From assembly GCA_026545765.1 (NCBI GenBank), contig CM048842.1:29871167-29935166 (forward strand): a DNA stretch of 64,000 nucleotides. The letters are read 5' to 3'. The notes under the pieces were generated by a model. That model was not told where the DNA came from. It saw only the letters and a list, made by a program, of their open reading frames with translations, and searched no databases. A program made the translations under genes and the position numbers. Shown here piece after piece: positions 45,599-56,789 of this stretch (its first letter is position 1; each line of letters opens with the position of its first letter). This DNA is from Plantago major (lineage: Eukaryota; Streptophyta; Magnoliopsida; Lamiales; Plantaginaceae).

Positions 45599-47193
45599 TG
45601 ATCATGCCGACCGAGGCATACTACGGACGGTAACTCTGAACTTTCTCCTTTTTATTTATTCCTTATGCTAGGGCCTAGCTATCGAATAGGTTTGGGGAGG
45701 GAAGTTGTATCATATGTTTACATGCCTCGGATATTTGTTGCCTTGTATATATGTGTTTTTCCCTTTGTCTTTCGTTTTTGCGATTATGTGGGGTGGTATG
45801 TTAGCCACTTTTATGTGATTGCAGTTGAGTCGAGTCTTTTGGCCTAATTTTTGGCCTATTTCAAAAATTTTGTGTCGAGTCTTGAGTTCTTTTGACAAGT
45901 CTGGTTATCTATTGCCTTTGTTAAGCCTTTTTACTGATGTGATCTTAGATGGCCTCTGACTGAGTGCTAAGGAATTTTCGAAAATCACTCTAGTTCGTTT
46001 CACTTGTAAATAAAAAGTCTTCCTGTTTTAGTAGTCAAAAAGCCGGTGAGATGCCTTAAAGCCGATGAAAAAATCTTATACCGGCAAATGTGTGATTCTA
46101 GTAGGATGAGCAAGTTATTTTTAACTTGCGCCACTTCACATACATGTGCACTCTTTTTAAAACGAGTATGACGAACGGCATTTTCGACTTGTTGTCTCGA
46201 TTCTCGAACCTATTCCAAGGAACCGGTTTGGGGAGGAGGATTCTAGTCAACCTCATACTCAGGCTCACTACTTTCTATATTTGAGCTATGGTCGATTTCG
46301 AAATTGTTTTGTATTGCTATGCTGCAGTTCCAAAAAAAAAAAGAAAAAAATAGAAAAAATTTCGAAGTGTTTTTCCAGGATCATTTATGATCGTCTAAGA
46401 TCGTGTTGGGCATTTCCAAATACTACTTATAAACCAAGGCGGGGCTGATTGTGCATATGCTGTGAGGGTTGATGGTTTTGTTTCCAAAATGCATGCCAAA
46501 TACTACCTATAAACCAGCGTGTGGGCGGTGCTCGTATGTTGTGAGGGTTGATGGGGTGTATACCAAACCGACACGTACAAAAGTACGAATCTTAGGCAAC
46601 CTATTGGGATACACTAGCAACATTGAGATATAAAAAAAATGAAAAAATAGAAAATATGTGCAAAAAGAGCAAAGCACAAGAAAAAAAAAAGAGAAAGAAA
46701 TAAACTTGCAAAAAGAGCAAAGCCCGAGAATGGCAGCTAATTTTATTCCCTTGTATTTGATTTCGACCCCTTTCCTAAAAAGTCCTTACTAACTCGTTTG
46801 AATTGAGTGCAAAAGCATGTTATATTAGTGGCAGCTTATGACGTTTGTTGTCACCATCCTAAGTTAAGTCTTGAGCAAATACCCTTATTTACTGGACACT
46901 TCCAGATGAGAGACTTGAGAGTTGCACTATTATCTTCCTTTGTAGGAACTACTAGGATAGGATTAAGTTTTATTTACATGTGAAACGAAGATTGTCATCT
47001 TTGCAAAGCTACTTGTCAATGTTAGAGGGTATAGAAGTTTACATCAGTATAAGGGCTTATCTCTGGCAATACTTGTCCCGGTGGCTTGTCGACTGAACTC
47101 TTCTGTTTGTTTGTCGTGTCTATGTGTTTTTTCTTTTTCTAGGTTTTAGAGTTGTTTGCTCGAGGACGAGCAAAAGGTTCGGTTTGGGGAGTT
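45599..47193 (+). other. A3 3' region
   Basis: Non-coding and collinear with A1 and A2: TAGGTTTGGGGAGGGAAG (about 45688-45705), GGTTTGGGGAGGAGG (46225-46239), paired GTGAGGGTTGATGG blocks (46463 and 46542), and the polypurine tract GGTTTGGGGAGTT (47181-47193). Confidence 0.65.
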
Positions 47194-49492
47194 TGATGAG
47201 TCGATATTTTACCGACTCATTTAGTGCCTTTTTCCGTGTTTTGTTGCATCTTTTAGCCTTTATTTTAGTGTTTTTTGTTCCTTGTCATGTTTGGGTTTTT
47301 GTGTGTTTTTGTGCATTTCTAGGTGTCTTAGCGTCATTGGCAAGAAAATGGAGGACCAAAGTGCAAAGAAAACTTCAAAACCTTCTAGAAGCACCACAAG
47401 GCCAAGTTAGTGGGCCACTACTCCAAGAGAGGTGACATGGAGGTTGGAAAAGGGAGAGAAAAGTGGAGAAAATGGGAAAAATGGAGGAGTTCCCAGACAC
47501 AAGACTCACCGCGGTGAGCCCCACATCCAAACGGGCTCACCGCGATCCAGATAATCATGATGGTAGACAGAAAGGCCAGACCGCGGTGAGGAGGATTCAC
47601 CAAAGTACCTCACCATGGTGACACTGTTTTGACAGATTCAACCCACGTTTTTCTGGCAGTTTTTCCCATGATTTCGAATTTCTTCTTCCTTGGTCTTATA
47701 AATAGACCACTTGTATCAGTCATTAGTACATATCTTCACTTACTTCTACTTTCATATTTTAAATTCCAAGTACTGTAAACACTTAGAGATTTCAATCTCT
47801 CTTTTAATTCGAAGAAGCATTATTGATCTTTCTGACGATCACATAGACCAATAGGCGCCCAGGTAATCAATAGTACTAGTTAGGTGGATGTCGTATTAAC
47901 TTGTACGTGACATATTGCTATATGAATCGTTGAACGCATGCTTGATCGTTGTGAACTTGCATCAGTCTTTACCTTTAATTAGTAATATATCCGGGTGAGG
48001 GCATAGCTAGTGACAAGCTTTTTGTCGTAACTCATACGTACTTATAATCTGTATCTGGTTCGATTTTGCAATAGCAAAGTTGTTGCATTCGCGGGTAGTG
48101 TACCATTAGCTATATCGCGTCAGCACTTTTGAAAGATCTGCTTGCTTCGTTTTAATAGTAGAAATTGCATGATCTAGGTATTACCTTGTCTTGTAATTGT
48201 AATTTGTTGTAGGGTTTTGAAGTATCAACCTTACCCACAATATATGTTTACAACTCACACCTTGAGCCTACACCTTAGAACTAGCTTAATCAATTCCTCG
48301 AGAGAACGACCCTTTTGTTTAAGCCTTGTTGTACTACGACAATCGCTTTGCGTCTTTTACCCTTTATTTTAGTGTTTTTTATTTCGTGTCACGTTTGGGT
48401 TTTTTGTGTGTTTTTGTGCATTTTTAGGTGTCTTAGCGTCATTGGCAAGGAAATGGAGGACCAAAGTGCAAAGAAAACTTTCAAAACCTTCTAGAAGCAC
48501 CACAAGGCCAAGTTAGTGGGCCACTACTCCAAGAGAGGTGACATGGAGGTTGGAAAAGGGAGAGAAAAGTGGAGAAAATGGGAAAAATGGAGGAGTTCCC
48601 GGACACAAGACTCACCGCGGTGAGCCCCACATCAAGCAGGCTCACCACGGTCCGGATATCGAGGATGGCAGAAAGGCGGACCGGAGTGAGGAGGATTCCC
48701 CAAAGTACCTCACCGCGGTGACACCTGTTTTGACAGATTCAACCCACGTTTTTCTGGCAGTTTTTCCCATGATTTCGAATTTCTTCTTCCTTGGTCTTAT
48801 AAATAGACCACTTGTATCAGTCATTAGGACATATCTTCACTTACTTCTACTTTCATATTTTCAATTCCAACCATTGTAAACACTTAGAGATTTCAATCTC
48901 TCTTTTAATTCGAAGAAGTATTATTGATCTTTCTGACGATCACATAGACCAATAGGCGCCCAGGTAATCAATAGTACTAGTTAGGTGGATGCCGTATTAA
49001 CTTGTACGTGACATATTGATATATGAATCGTTGAACGCATGCTTGATCGTTGTGAACTTGCATCAGTCTTTACCTTTAATTAGTAATATATCCGGGTAAG
49101 GGCATAGCTAGTGACAAGCTTTTTGCCGTAATTCATACGTACTTATAATCTGTATCTGGTTCAATTTTGCAATAGCAAAGTTGTTGCATTCGCGGGTAGT
49201 GTACCATTAGCTATATCGCGTCAGCACTTTTGAAAGATCCGCTTGCTTCGTTTTAATTGTAGAAATTGCATGATCTAGGTATTACCTTGTCTTGTAATTG
49301 TAATTTGTTGTAGAGTTTTGAAGTATCAACCTTACCCACACTATCTGTTTACAACTCACACCTTGAGCCTACACCTTAGAACTAGCTTAATCAATTCCTC
49401 GAGAGAACGACCCTTTTGTTTAAGCCTTGTTGTACTACGACAATTGCTTTACTACTTGTGTTATTTTACAAGTGTTAATTTTGAGCGCATCA
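47194..49492 (+). repeat. A3 3' LTR, head-to-tail partial duplication
   Basis: The first unit runs TGATGAGTCGATATTTTACCG to GACAATCGCTTT (about 48348), lacking the last 50 or so bases. It then restarts at GCGTCTTTTACCCTTTATTT, lacking the first 50, and runs to GAGCGCATCA. Both units keep the palindrome array and TATAAATA. The outer ends are normal, so the duplication is internal to the LTR. Confidence 0.82.
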
Positions 49493-49497
49493 ATGTG

Positions 49498-51192
49498 CTT
49501 CCCACATCCACTATCAAAATTCCACTTCGGGTTCTTCCTCAAAGTGTTCTGCACAAAATAGGAAACATGGAGTTAGGCTCTCATTCCAATAATGGAACCT
49601 TCTGAACTAAAGAATCTCCCTGTAGGAATCCATTTCTGAATGAACTTCCTTGGGGCATTCTTTTGTCTTACTGGAACATACGGAGGAATTTTAGGTAAAT
49701 GACTAGTGTCACTATCATTTAAAACTATTTTCCTTCTTGGAGTGTTCCTTGGTGCTCTTGAAAGAGAATTCTTGGTTGCTCGATCTAGAACCAAAATTCT
49801 TGAAACATAAAAAGAGACTCCATAGCCTCAGAATGCAACATTCTGGATGCATTTTCTGCATCCATGGAGTCAGAAAGTCGTCGTAAATGTGTACACTCTC
49901 TTTCAAGAGACTCTTTTTATGTTTCAAGAATTTTGGTTCTAGACTCTTCATAAAGATCAACTCCTTCATACGAGATGTTCTAGATCCTTGATTCCTTCCT
50001 CATCACTATCATAATTAATGAATCGTGAAATGTTGGTTACCTCATCATCAGCCATAAGACATGGCTCAAGGTTAGAGTAATCTGGGTAGATTTCCTCAGC
50101 AACTCCACACATTTCATTCTTCTTTTGACTAAAGTCAAATACTTCGTGAGTGTAGGCACATAATTCTGGTGATGGTAGCTTCGACTCATCAGAATCATCA
50201 TCGTCAGAATCTGAATCAAGATCAAGTGCATCTAGTTGGATTTCGATCTTCTTTCTTCTTCAGAAAGCATAGCTCTCTGGTTTCTCTTGAAGTTTCTCCT
50301 ATCCTTTTTGTCACCTGTCTTGGGCTTGTTCAGAAAAGGACAATCCCGTTTGAAGTGACCAGGTTTCTAACAATAGAAACAGATATCGTTTCCGATTTCT
50401 GTAACCTTAGTACTTGATGCTTTCTGAACAGGTTTATTCAGAGATTTGGTCAATTACATATTCTTGTACTGGTGATAGTTAGGTCCTAGATGCTTTTTCA
50501 GCTTCTCTAGATGAGAGAATAATTCTGTTGGAGTGATGTTTGGCATTCCTTGGTTGAAATAAAAGTACTTAGTATGTTCCCAGTTGTGATTTAAGCTCCT
50601 TACGATAGTCTTCACCTTTTCGGCATTAGAATATCTTTCACTTTCACCAAGTGCAGCCATTTCACTTATCAACGTTGTAAACCAAAAATCAAGTTGTTCA
50701 AGGGTTTCTGAAGGCCCTTGTTTAAAATTCTGAAATTTTGATTTCAGAATTTCGAACTTATTTTCCTTGGTTTTCTGAGAGCCGGCACAAATTTGTTCAA
50801 CTAGTTGCCAGGCCTCTTTCGCCGTATTTGCACACCAGTTTACCTTGTATGTGGTATGGAGTAGAACGTATAATGATGTTTCGAGCTTGACCATCCAGTC
50901 TATTTCTCTTCAAATCTTCCAACGTCCAGAGATATCTGGGTTTTTCTTCCAAAGCTATCTGACCAGTAGCTCTCCCACTTGTAGAAGTTTCTGAAGTGGA
51001 GGTTCTTCTGGCAGAATCTTCATCTCTTCCATCAGAGACATCAGTGACTATCTTTGCTTACTGAATGACAATAGGGTCATTCTTTATAACTTCGATCATT
51101 TCATCACTGATGGCTTCCAGATTGAGCATCATATTGTTCCTCCATTTTTCATAGTTCTCTGTATTAAGAACTGGAGCATCGCCTAAAGACAT
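49498..51192 (-). pseudogene. gag: Copia-2 gag and start of protease
   Basis: Starts MSLGDAPVLNTENYEKWRNN at 51192, about 105 bp after the PBS. A stop lies near 51060, with a frameshift near 50870. The open part (50894-50454) has NTAKEAWQLVEQICAGS, FEILKSKFQNFKQGPSETLE, VRSLNHNWEHTKYFYF and SHLEKLKKHL, a Copia-type gag (UBN2-like). A zinc knuckle CFYC.KPGHFKRDC near 50390-50345 has a stop at one position. After a Ser/Asp-rich linker, a segment at 49794-49573 (VLDRATKNSLSRAPRNTPRR) leads to the protease motif WNFDSGCGK at the A3 insertion. Confidence 0.85.
49785..49942. repeat. 32-bp perfect inverted repeat within gag linker
   Basis: The arm 49785-49816 (starting CTAGAACCAAAATTC) is the exact reverse complement of 49911-49942 (ending GAATTTTGGTTCTAG), with a 94-nt loop. 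Normal Copia linkers are not expected to have this, so it looks like a local inverted duplication. A transcript would fold into a long hairpin. Confidence 0.88.
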
Positions 51193-51295
51193 CCTGCAAA
51201 ACAACACTTAACAAACAGATCAAGTGCAGGGGTTAAGCGAAACGTGAGCACTTATCTAGGATCTAGGTTCAGTGCAGAAGGCTTGGGAACCTCCC

Positions 51296-51307
51296 GCTCT
51301 GATACCA
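51296..51307 (-). other. Primer-binding site of Copia-2 (initiator tRNA-Met)
   Basis: The minus strand reads TGGTATCAGAGC immediately inside the LTR, the standard Copia primer site complementary to initiator tRNA-Met. Confidence 0.92.
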
Positions 51308-51309
51308 GT

Positions 51310-52769
51310 TTTTTGTCCAGATAACGGCAAAGTAAAAGACTGGGGGGTGAATAGTCTTTTAAAAAAAATTGATAAAACAGTTTCTCAGAAAGTTGGGTAA
51401 CTTTCTGATACTTATAATCAGAATAGTGGAAGTCTTTCTGATAAGTGCACGTGCTCAGCAAGCTAGTAAAGTGTGTAAATTACTTTGCGAGTAGGTAAAG
51501 GCAGAAAGTAAGTGCAGAAAGTAAATAACACAATAGCTTTATAGTGGTATCTGAAGGTGGCGTAATCCTTCAACTAATCCACTTCGGCCTTTCTCAGACC
51601 TAGAATCCACTAAGACAGATAATTGAGTTCACCTTACAAATATTTTCTCTCTATTCCTAAATACACTAGGTTCTCAACCAAGTGTTCCCCCTGAGTTCTT
51701 CTCCGGCTTTCCCAGCCAAGTACTTCCTCTACTCAGAACCTTTAACCTTGGAGTTATTCCTTAGTTTCCCAAACTAAGTACTTCCTCTACTCCACGCCTT
51801 TTTCTGGTGTTGGTTAAGAAGAGTTTATCAGAATGGTAGATTAATAACTTCCATAGTTATGTAATACTACCTTCTAGAACAAGAGTCACTTAACACACTT
51901 GGACAGTGTGTGGTGATATGTTCTTTTCTGACCCAAGTCTATGTTCTTTGTTCAGGAGAATGAATATCTTAGCAAGTCGCAACAGTGCTTCAATTCAACT
52001 CCTTCACAACAGATATAGCTTGTTAAGGATCAGGACACTTAGAACTTTCGTGCTACTTAGAATCAAGAGCTTGTTGGCAACTGTAAAGATAGAGAGTAAG
52101 TAGGCAGAAGGCTTGTATGCTTGAGTGTAGGATATGAAATTCAGTCGTTCAAGTGTATTTTCAAGCATTCTAAGTGGTGATATTTATAGTTGAAAATAAG
52201 GCCGTTTGAATTACTATTTGTTAGGCTATTGAGATTCAAACTACAAACAATCCGTTGATAGTACTGCAGAACTTTTGTCTCTCTGTTCAGAGATAAAGCT
52301 TTTGCTCAGCGAGTTCTGCAATGGCATTAAATGCATTGTACTATCTTTTGTCTTGTTGTGCCAACGGAACTATGCATGCCGTCTGAGGTTGTGCACGTTG
52401 CTATCAGAAACTCCAAGCCTTTCAGAAACTAAGGAAAACATCGTTTCTTCCAGAAACATAGTTTTCACTAAGTTATCTTTTTGCATATGGTTCCAGAGGC
52501 ACAATTCCTTAGTCTTCTGTAATCTTGTGCAGTCTTCATATCTTCAGATAGTTGAGCTCTTTCTGCTGGATGCTTCTTCTTGGTCTTCTTCAAAAATATA
52601 AAATTACATTCAGAGACCTAACATCCTATACAAGATTTAGTAGACTAATCATACTAAGTATACTTCCTCTTTTACAATGTTCAAGTGAACCAAGAGTACT
52701 AGATACCTTTCTGAACTAAGGTAAGTCATTATGGTGTACTGATCAAAACTAAACAGATATTTCCTAACA
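51310..52769 (-). repeat. Copia-2 5' LTR
   Basis: On the minus strand it starts TGTTAGGAAATATCTG at 52769 and ends in a decayed CTGGACAAAA where the partner has CTGCACCAACA. The G-run at 51340-51346 corresponds to the C-run of Copia-1. TATAAATA near 52184 (minus) is the probable TATA box. Confidence 0.88.
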
Positions 52770-52774
52770 TAATC

Positions 52775-54689
52775 CCTACAAAACAATGAACACACATATC
52801 TTCATAAAAAAAACAATATATCAAACAATAAATGAAAAAAAAGAACAATAATAAAAACGACTTACATAACATTCTCTGCAATGAAACAACAGTAATCTGC
52901 AACTTCTTTCACCAATGTCTTCATGACTTTCATTGAATAATTGTTAGTCCTCCTCATAGTCAAACTCCCCATGACAAGTTTTGGGTCTATAGTCCCACAG
53001 TCCAAAGAGCATCCAACAATTATTGAACAACATTATCATCTTATTATGAATCTCACTATCATGCTGCACCGTTTCTCTAACAGTTTTTGACACATTTTGT
53101 TGCTCGTCTTCATGAACAACATTATCATCATGCTGAGCACCATGATTGATATCAATTCCATCATCAAAACCATCATCTTCTCCTCCCATTGCATTAACCT
53201 CTGACTCAACATCTTGCGCTATCGAGCACACATTAATATTCTTCAATGGAGACAAAGGGGCAGACGGAGGAGATATATTCAAAGTCGGGCAAGATTCAGG
53301 CTGTGTGTCATACAAATTTTCACCTTGTATAGATTGAGACTCAGGTTGAGGCATAATTTCTTGACTGAATCCAAGGGAAAAATTGGGACCATCCATTACC
53401 TTCATCATCATATCAAAACAAATACGATCAATGGCTCTATGAACCAATGGATCAAACCACCATTTCTGTGATGATGACTAGGAAGGTTGTGTAGAATAAA
53501 TAGATAATGGAATCCCAACACCATGATTCAACAACCTTTCCATATGTGCACGCATAATAACTTCTGAATCTCTCTTGAAAATCTTCCATGACTCATCAAC
53601 AGCCTAATAAAAAAACTATGATCTCAGCAAAAAAGCATATGATCTCAACAAAAAGAGCTATGTTCTCAAACATACAGGCACATGTTCTCAGGAAAAAAAA
53701 GTTATGTTCTCAGAAAAAATGCATATGATTTCAACAACAAAAAATAAAAGACCCTGTCAGCAATAATATCATCGGTCCAATGGCTACACAATGGCAGGGA
53801 TGAAAGCGCATCTCATCCCAGATAGTTAAAACTATGTAGATAGCAGAACAACAATACAACAACACACCCACTAACAGAACAGAAATTAGTCTCTCTAAAG
53901 TTTTTCACAGCATAAGGTAACCTATCAACAATATATGAACACTAATCATATGTCTTGATGTAACCTACATCTTGTACAACTGTCAACAACTTCAGGTCAA
54001 CATATCTTGTTGAAGTGGGTGCCAGAAAATACCCACATGCATATACAACAAAAAGCTGCTTGAACTCATCTCCACCATGTTTCAAACACAAAATCCTTTC
54101 CATAATCTTTGACAACTTCACTTCTCCCTTTGCAGTAACATCAGCCCATCCCTTTATGGATGCTACCCACCCATCCCTCAATTGATTCTCTCTTAAAACA
54201 CTATCAGAAGGGACAACAGAATTCCCTTTATACTTATACTTTATAGGAACTTCCCTGCTAGGATTCCGTGGAAGCATGAAGATATCATAAACATCATCTC
54301 CCGTGATCTGGTACTGATATGATCGAACAGTTTGAATATATGAAACATGATTAAAATTCTCAACCAAACAAGGGATAAGGCCCTTAGGTAACTTCTTCAA
54401 CAACATCTGGAACAAACCGCCAAATTCAATATCAACAACATCTTGCTTTTTTCTATCGGTCAGTTTAACAAACAAATCCCTTATCTTCTTTGGCTTACAA
54501 TTTGTAGGCATAACTTTTAAAATATAATCATCCTTAACAGGCTCTCCACCCTTAACAGTTTTACTTGCAGGCACCTCAACAATCTGTAACTACCCCCGCC
54601 TCTTCGACTTCAGCCTCTCATCATCATCCTTGGAAATATTATTTTTATTACCTCTAGGCTTCTTAACCTTCTTCAGATCAGAACCTATA

Positions 54690-54759
<70 letters not shown>

Positions 54760-55536
54760 CACTATTCACAAAAGCATAACACCTATACTCTCAAAAAAAA
54801 AAAAAAAAAACAACTATGTTCTCAGGCAAATCAACTATGTTCTCAAGGCAAATCAACTATGTTCACAAAATAAAACACTATGTTCTCAGGCAAATCAACT
54901 ATGTTCTCAGCCAAATCAACTATGTACTCAGCCAAATCAATTATGTTCTAATGCAAAACAACTATGTTCTTAATACATAATATCAAATATGTTTCAAAAA
55001 TAAATTTCTATGTTCTCAGGCAAATCAACTATGTTCACAAAATAAAACACTATGTTCTCAGGCAAATCAACTATGTTCTCAGGCAAATCAACTATGTTCT
55101 CAATACATAATATAAAATATGTTTCAAAAATAAATTTCTATGTTCTCAGGCAAATCAACTATGTTCTCAGGCAAATCAACTATGTTCACAGGCATATCAA
55201 CTATGTTACCAAGCTTAACAGCAGAAAAAGTAACACAGTACGGATACAAGAAAAAATCTACGATATCAATAAAAATGCCTATGTTCTCAACCAAACATAT
55301 AATACATCAACAAAAATTCAAAAAAAAGAAAAAACCGCGAAAACAAACAACAAAGCAACATACAAACAAAAAAAAAACCTATGATCACAGCCAAAAACAC
55401 ATATGTAACCAAAAGAACAAAAAATACCTTCTCTGGAACCTTTCCGCTTAGTATCTTCGTCGAAAATCTTCCGCTTAGGATTTCCAAGTACAGGAAGTTC
55501 AAAAAAAACCTTTCCCTGCATTTCATCTGACATTAT
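52775..55536 (-). pseudogene. Ulp1-like protease gene, N-terminal exons (right half)
   Basis: Exon 1 starts MSDEMQGKVFFELPVLGNPK at 55536 and ends at AGAAG/GTATTTT near 55429. The next begins after TATAG near 54688 (SDLKKVKKPRGNKNNISKDD) and, after one stop, runs into the open frame 54574-53942 and on to about 53756. It has KKIRDLFVKLTDRKKQDVV, FGGLFQMLLKKLPKGLIPCL, VENFNHVSYI, YQITGDDVYDIFMLPRNPSR, VVYACGYFLAPTS and, after one stop, SVSGCVVVLL and HWTDDIIADR. This is the N-terminal plant-mobile-domain-like region found before Ulp1 domains in plant MULE genes. Exons at 53605-52900 are acidic (GGEDDGFDDGIDINHGAQHD) and reach CHGEFDYEED. Stops make it a pseudogene. No mudrA-type transposase was found. 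Confidence 0.6.
54692..55300. repeat. Intron: TA microsatellite and TATGTTCTCAGGCAAATCAAC array
   Basis: About 60 bp of pure TA (54692-54754) are followed by about 20 copies of CTATGTTCTCAGGCAAATCAA and variants (GTTCAC, GTACTC, GTTTC) between 54820 and 55290. The period is near 21 bp within blocks. A larger 120-bp unit (ATACATAATAT...TTTCTATGTTCTC) is also repeated. The motif is the same as at 11760-12720. Confidence 0.85.
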
Positions 55537-56789
55537 GGATGCCAATCTACAAACCGAACAAAAAAAGTTCGATCAAAACCATACACACTCAAAAAAACAG
55601 TAAACAAAAGAGAAAAACAGAAGGAAAACGATGAAAAACAACACTTACATTGATGATTGTGAAGGAAATTGAACGGAAAACGAGAGAAATCCGAGTTCGC
55701 AACAGATGAAACGAGAGAAAAACGCAGAGAAATCTCGGAAAAAAGAGAGAAAAGAAACTGCTAGAGAGAGAAAAAGATGAAAGAGAGAAGAAATTGATGA
55801 CAAATCGGGTCACAACCCGGATCCGCGAAAATAATGAGTAAATTGAACTGTTTAATGGTAAATAAAGACCCCGTTTCTAGATAAATTAACTAGAAACTGT
55901 TTCTTAGGAGACTTTGTGTTAATAGTGAGATATGTATATACAATTATACCCCTAATAAAATTTAGTTAAATTTGTCAAACAAAATTATTACTCAATATCC
56001 AAACCCTGTTCTTAGTAAATTAAACCCTGCTCGTTGGATTCAAATGTTGCTCGTGGTGTTCATCATCTTTGGTAGTGCTGTCGGCCATGACCAACACATA
56101 GAGCCAACCAAACATCCCTTTCCCAATTTCACCATTCAAGAACCCTAAGCGTTTTCCCCAATCGAACATCCGGTGTTAATCCGTCGATGGTGCTCTTGAC
56201 AGCTTCCTTGCATCTATAGTCTTTTGTAATACATTATTTTTCCCTCTGGCCATATCGAGATCATGACAATGAGTGGTTCTGGACAAGCGATCGGCATAGT
56301 TTTTGAGAAACCCTATGAAAGTCATTCCTTTTATGCGTGGTTCTTTCAAGGGAGAATGGATCTGGATATTGAAGAGGCCATACTCACGTTAATCTTTTAG
56401 ATCTAACTATCACGATTCAATGGATTATTGCTTGCTCAAAAGACAAAACAAGAGAAGTAGAATAGCCATAAAAAGAAAAGAAACGAAGGTTTCAAATATA
56501 AATTAATCATATGGTAATGGTATTATAGTCAATTCACATTTTTAGGAGATTTTTAATTATTAAAATAATAAATTATAATCAATCGTACTAAAATTATGGA
56601 GAAAATGACTTCGAACCAAAACGAACAGGTCATATTGAATTAACTGCCACGTGGCATTCATCTAACGGAAACCTATATTCAGGTCGGTACGAAGCCGACC
56701 TGAAAATAGAAAAGCCCTAGTGTGTAAGCTCCTTTTTTTTTGGTCAATTGTTTAACAAGCAAATAAAAAAATATAATTTAGCAAATTAA
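55537..56789. other. Upstream flank of Ulp1-like gene; no supported gene
   Basis: 55540-55860 is purine-rich (GAGAGAGAAAAAGATGAAAGAG) and looks like a 5' leader. GTTTCTAGATAAATTAACTAGAAAC is an inverted repeat near 55875, followed by TTAGGAGAC at 55905-55913, possibly the element terminus (compare GTCTCCTAGGAGAC near 59310). 55920-56720 is AT-rich sequence in which I recognise nothing. Confidence 0.4.

Larger units (their letters stand above)
39458..49492 (+). mobile_element. Athila-like family A element A3
   Basis: Full insertion with target duplications ATGTG (39453-39457 and 49493-49497). 5' LTR 39458-42021 (with a nested solo LTR), PBS 42027-42044, protease ORF 42306-43219, internal palindrome array, ORF3 44264-45598, 3' region, rearranged 3' LTR 47194-49492. 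No capsid domain, reverse transcriptase or integrase. Confidence 0.9.
13147..52769 (-). mobile_element. Copia-2: minus-strand Sirevirus-like Copia with nested insertions
   Basis: The element is bounded by TG at 13147 and CA at 52769, with matching 5-bp target duplications TAATC (13142-13146 and 52770-52774). Its parts in transcript order are: 5' LTR 52769-51310; PBS; gag 51192-about 50300; protease split between 49498 and 39452; spacer; accessory ORF N-terminus 38195-37003; accessory ORF C-terminus 15229-14921; polypurine tract; 3' LTR 14557-13147. Integrase, reverse transcriptase and RNase H are absent. Later insertions supply most of the 39.6 kb. Confidence 0.88.

Noticed and set aside
53146-53471. 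Plus-strand frames within the Ulp1-like region
   Set aside because: They are antisense to the acidic exon on the minus strand, which fits the gene model.
54820-55290. CRISPR-like regular repeats
   Set aside because: Units are about 21 bp with no unique spacers, lie in an intron of a plant transposon gene, and there are no cas genes.
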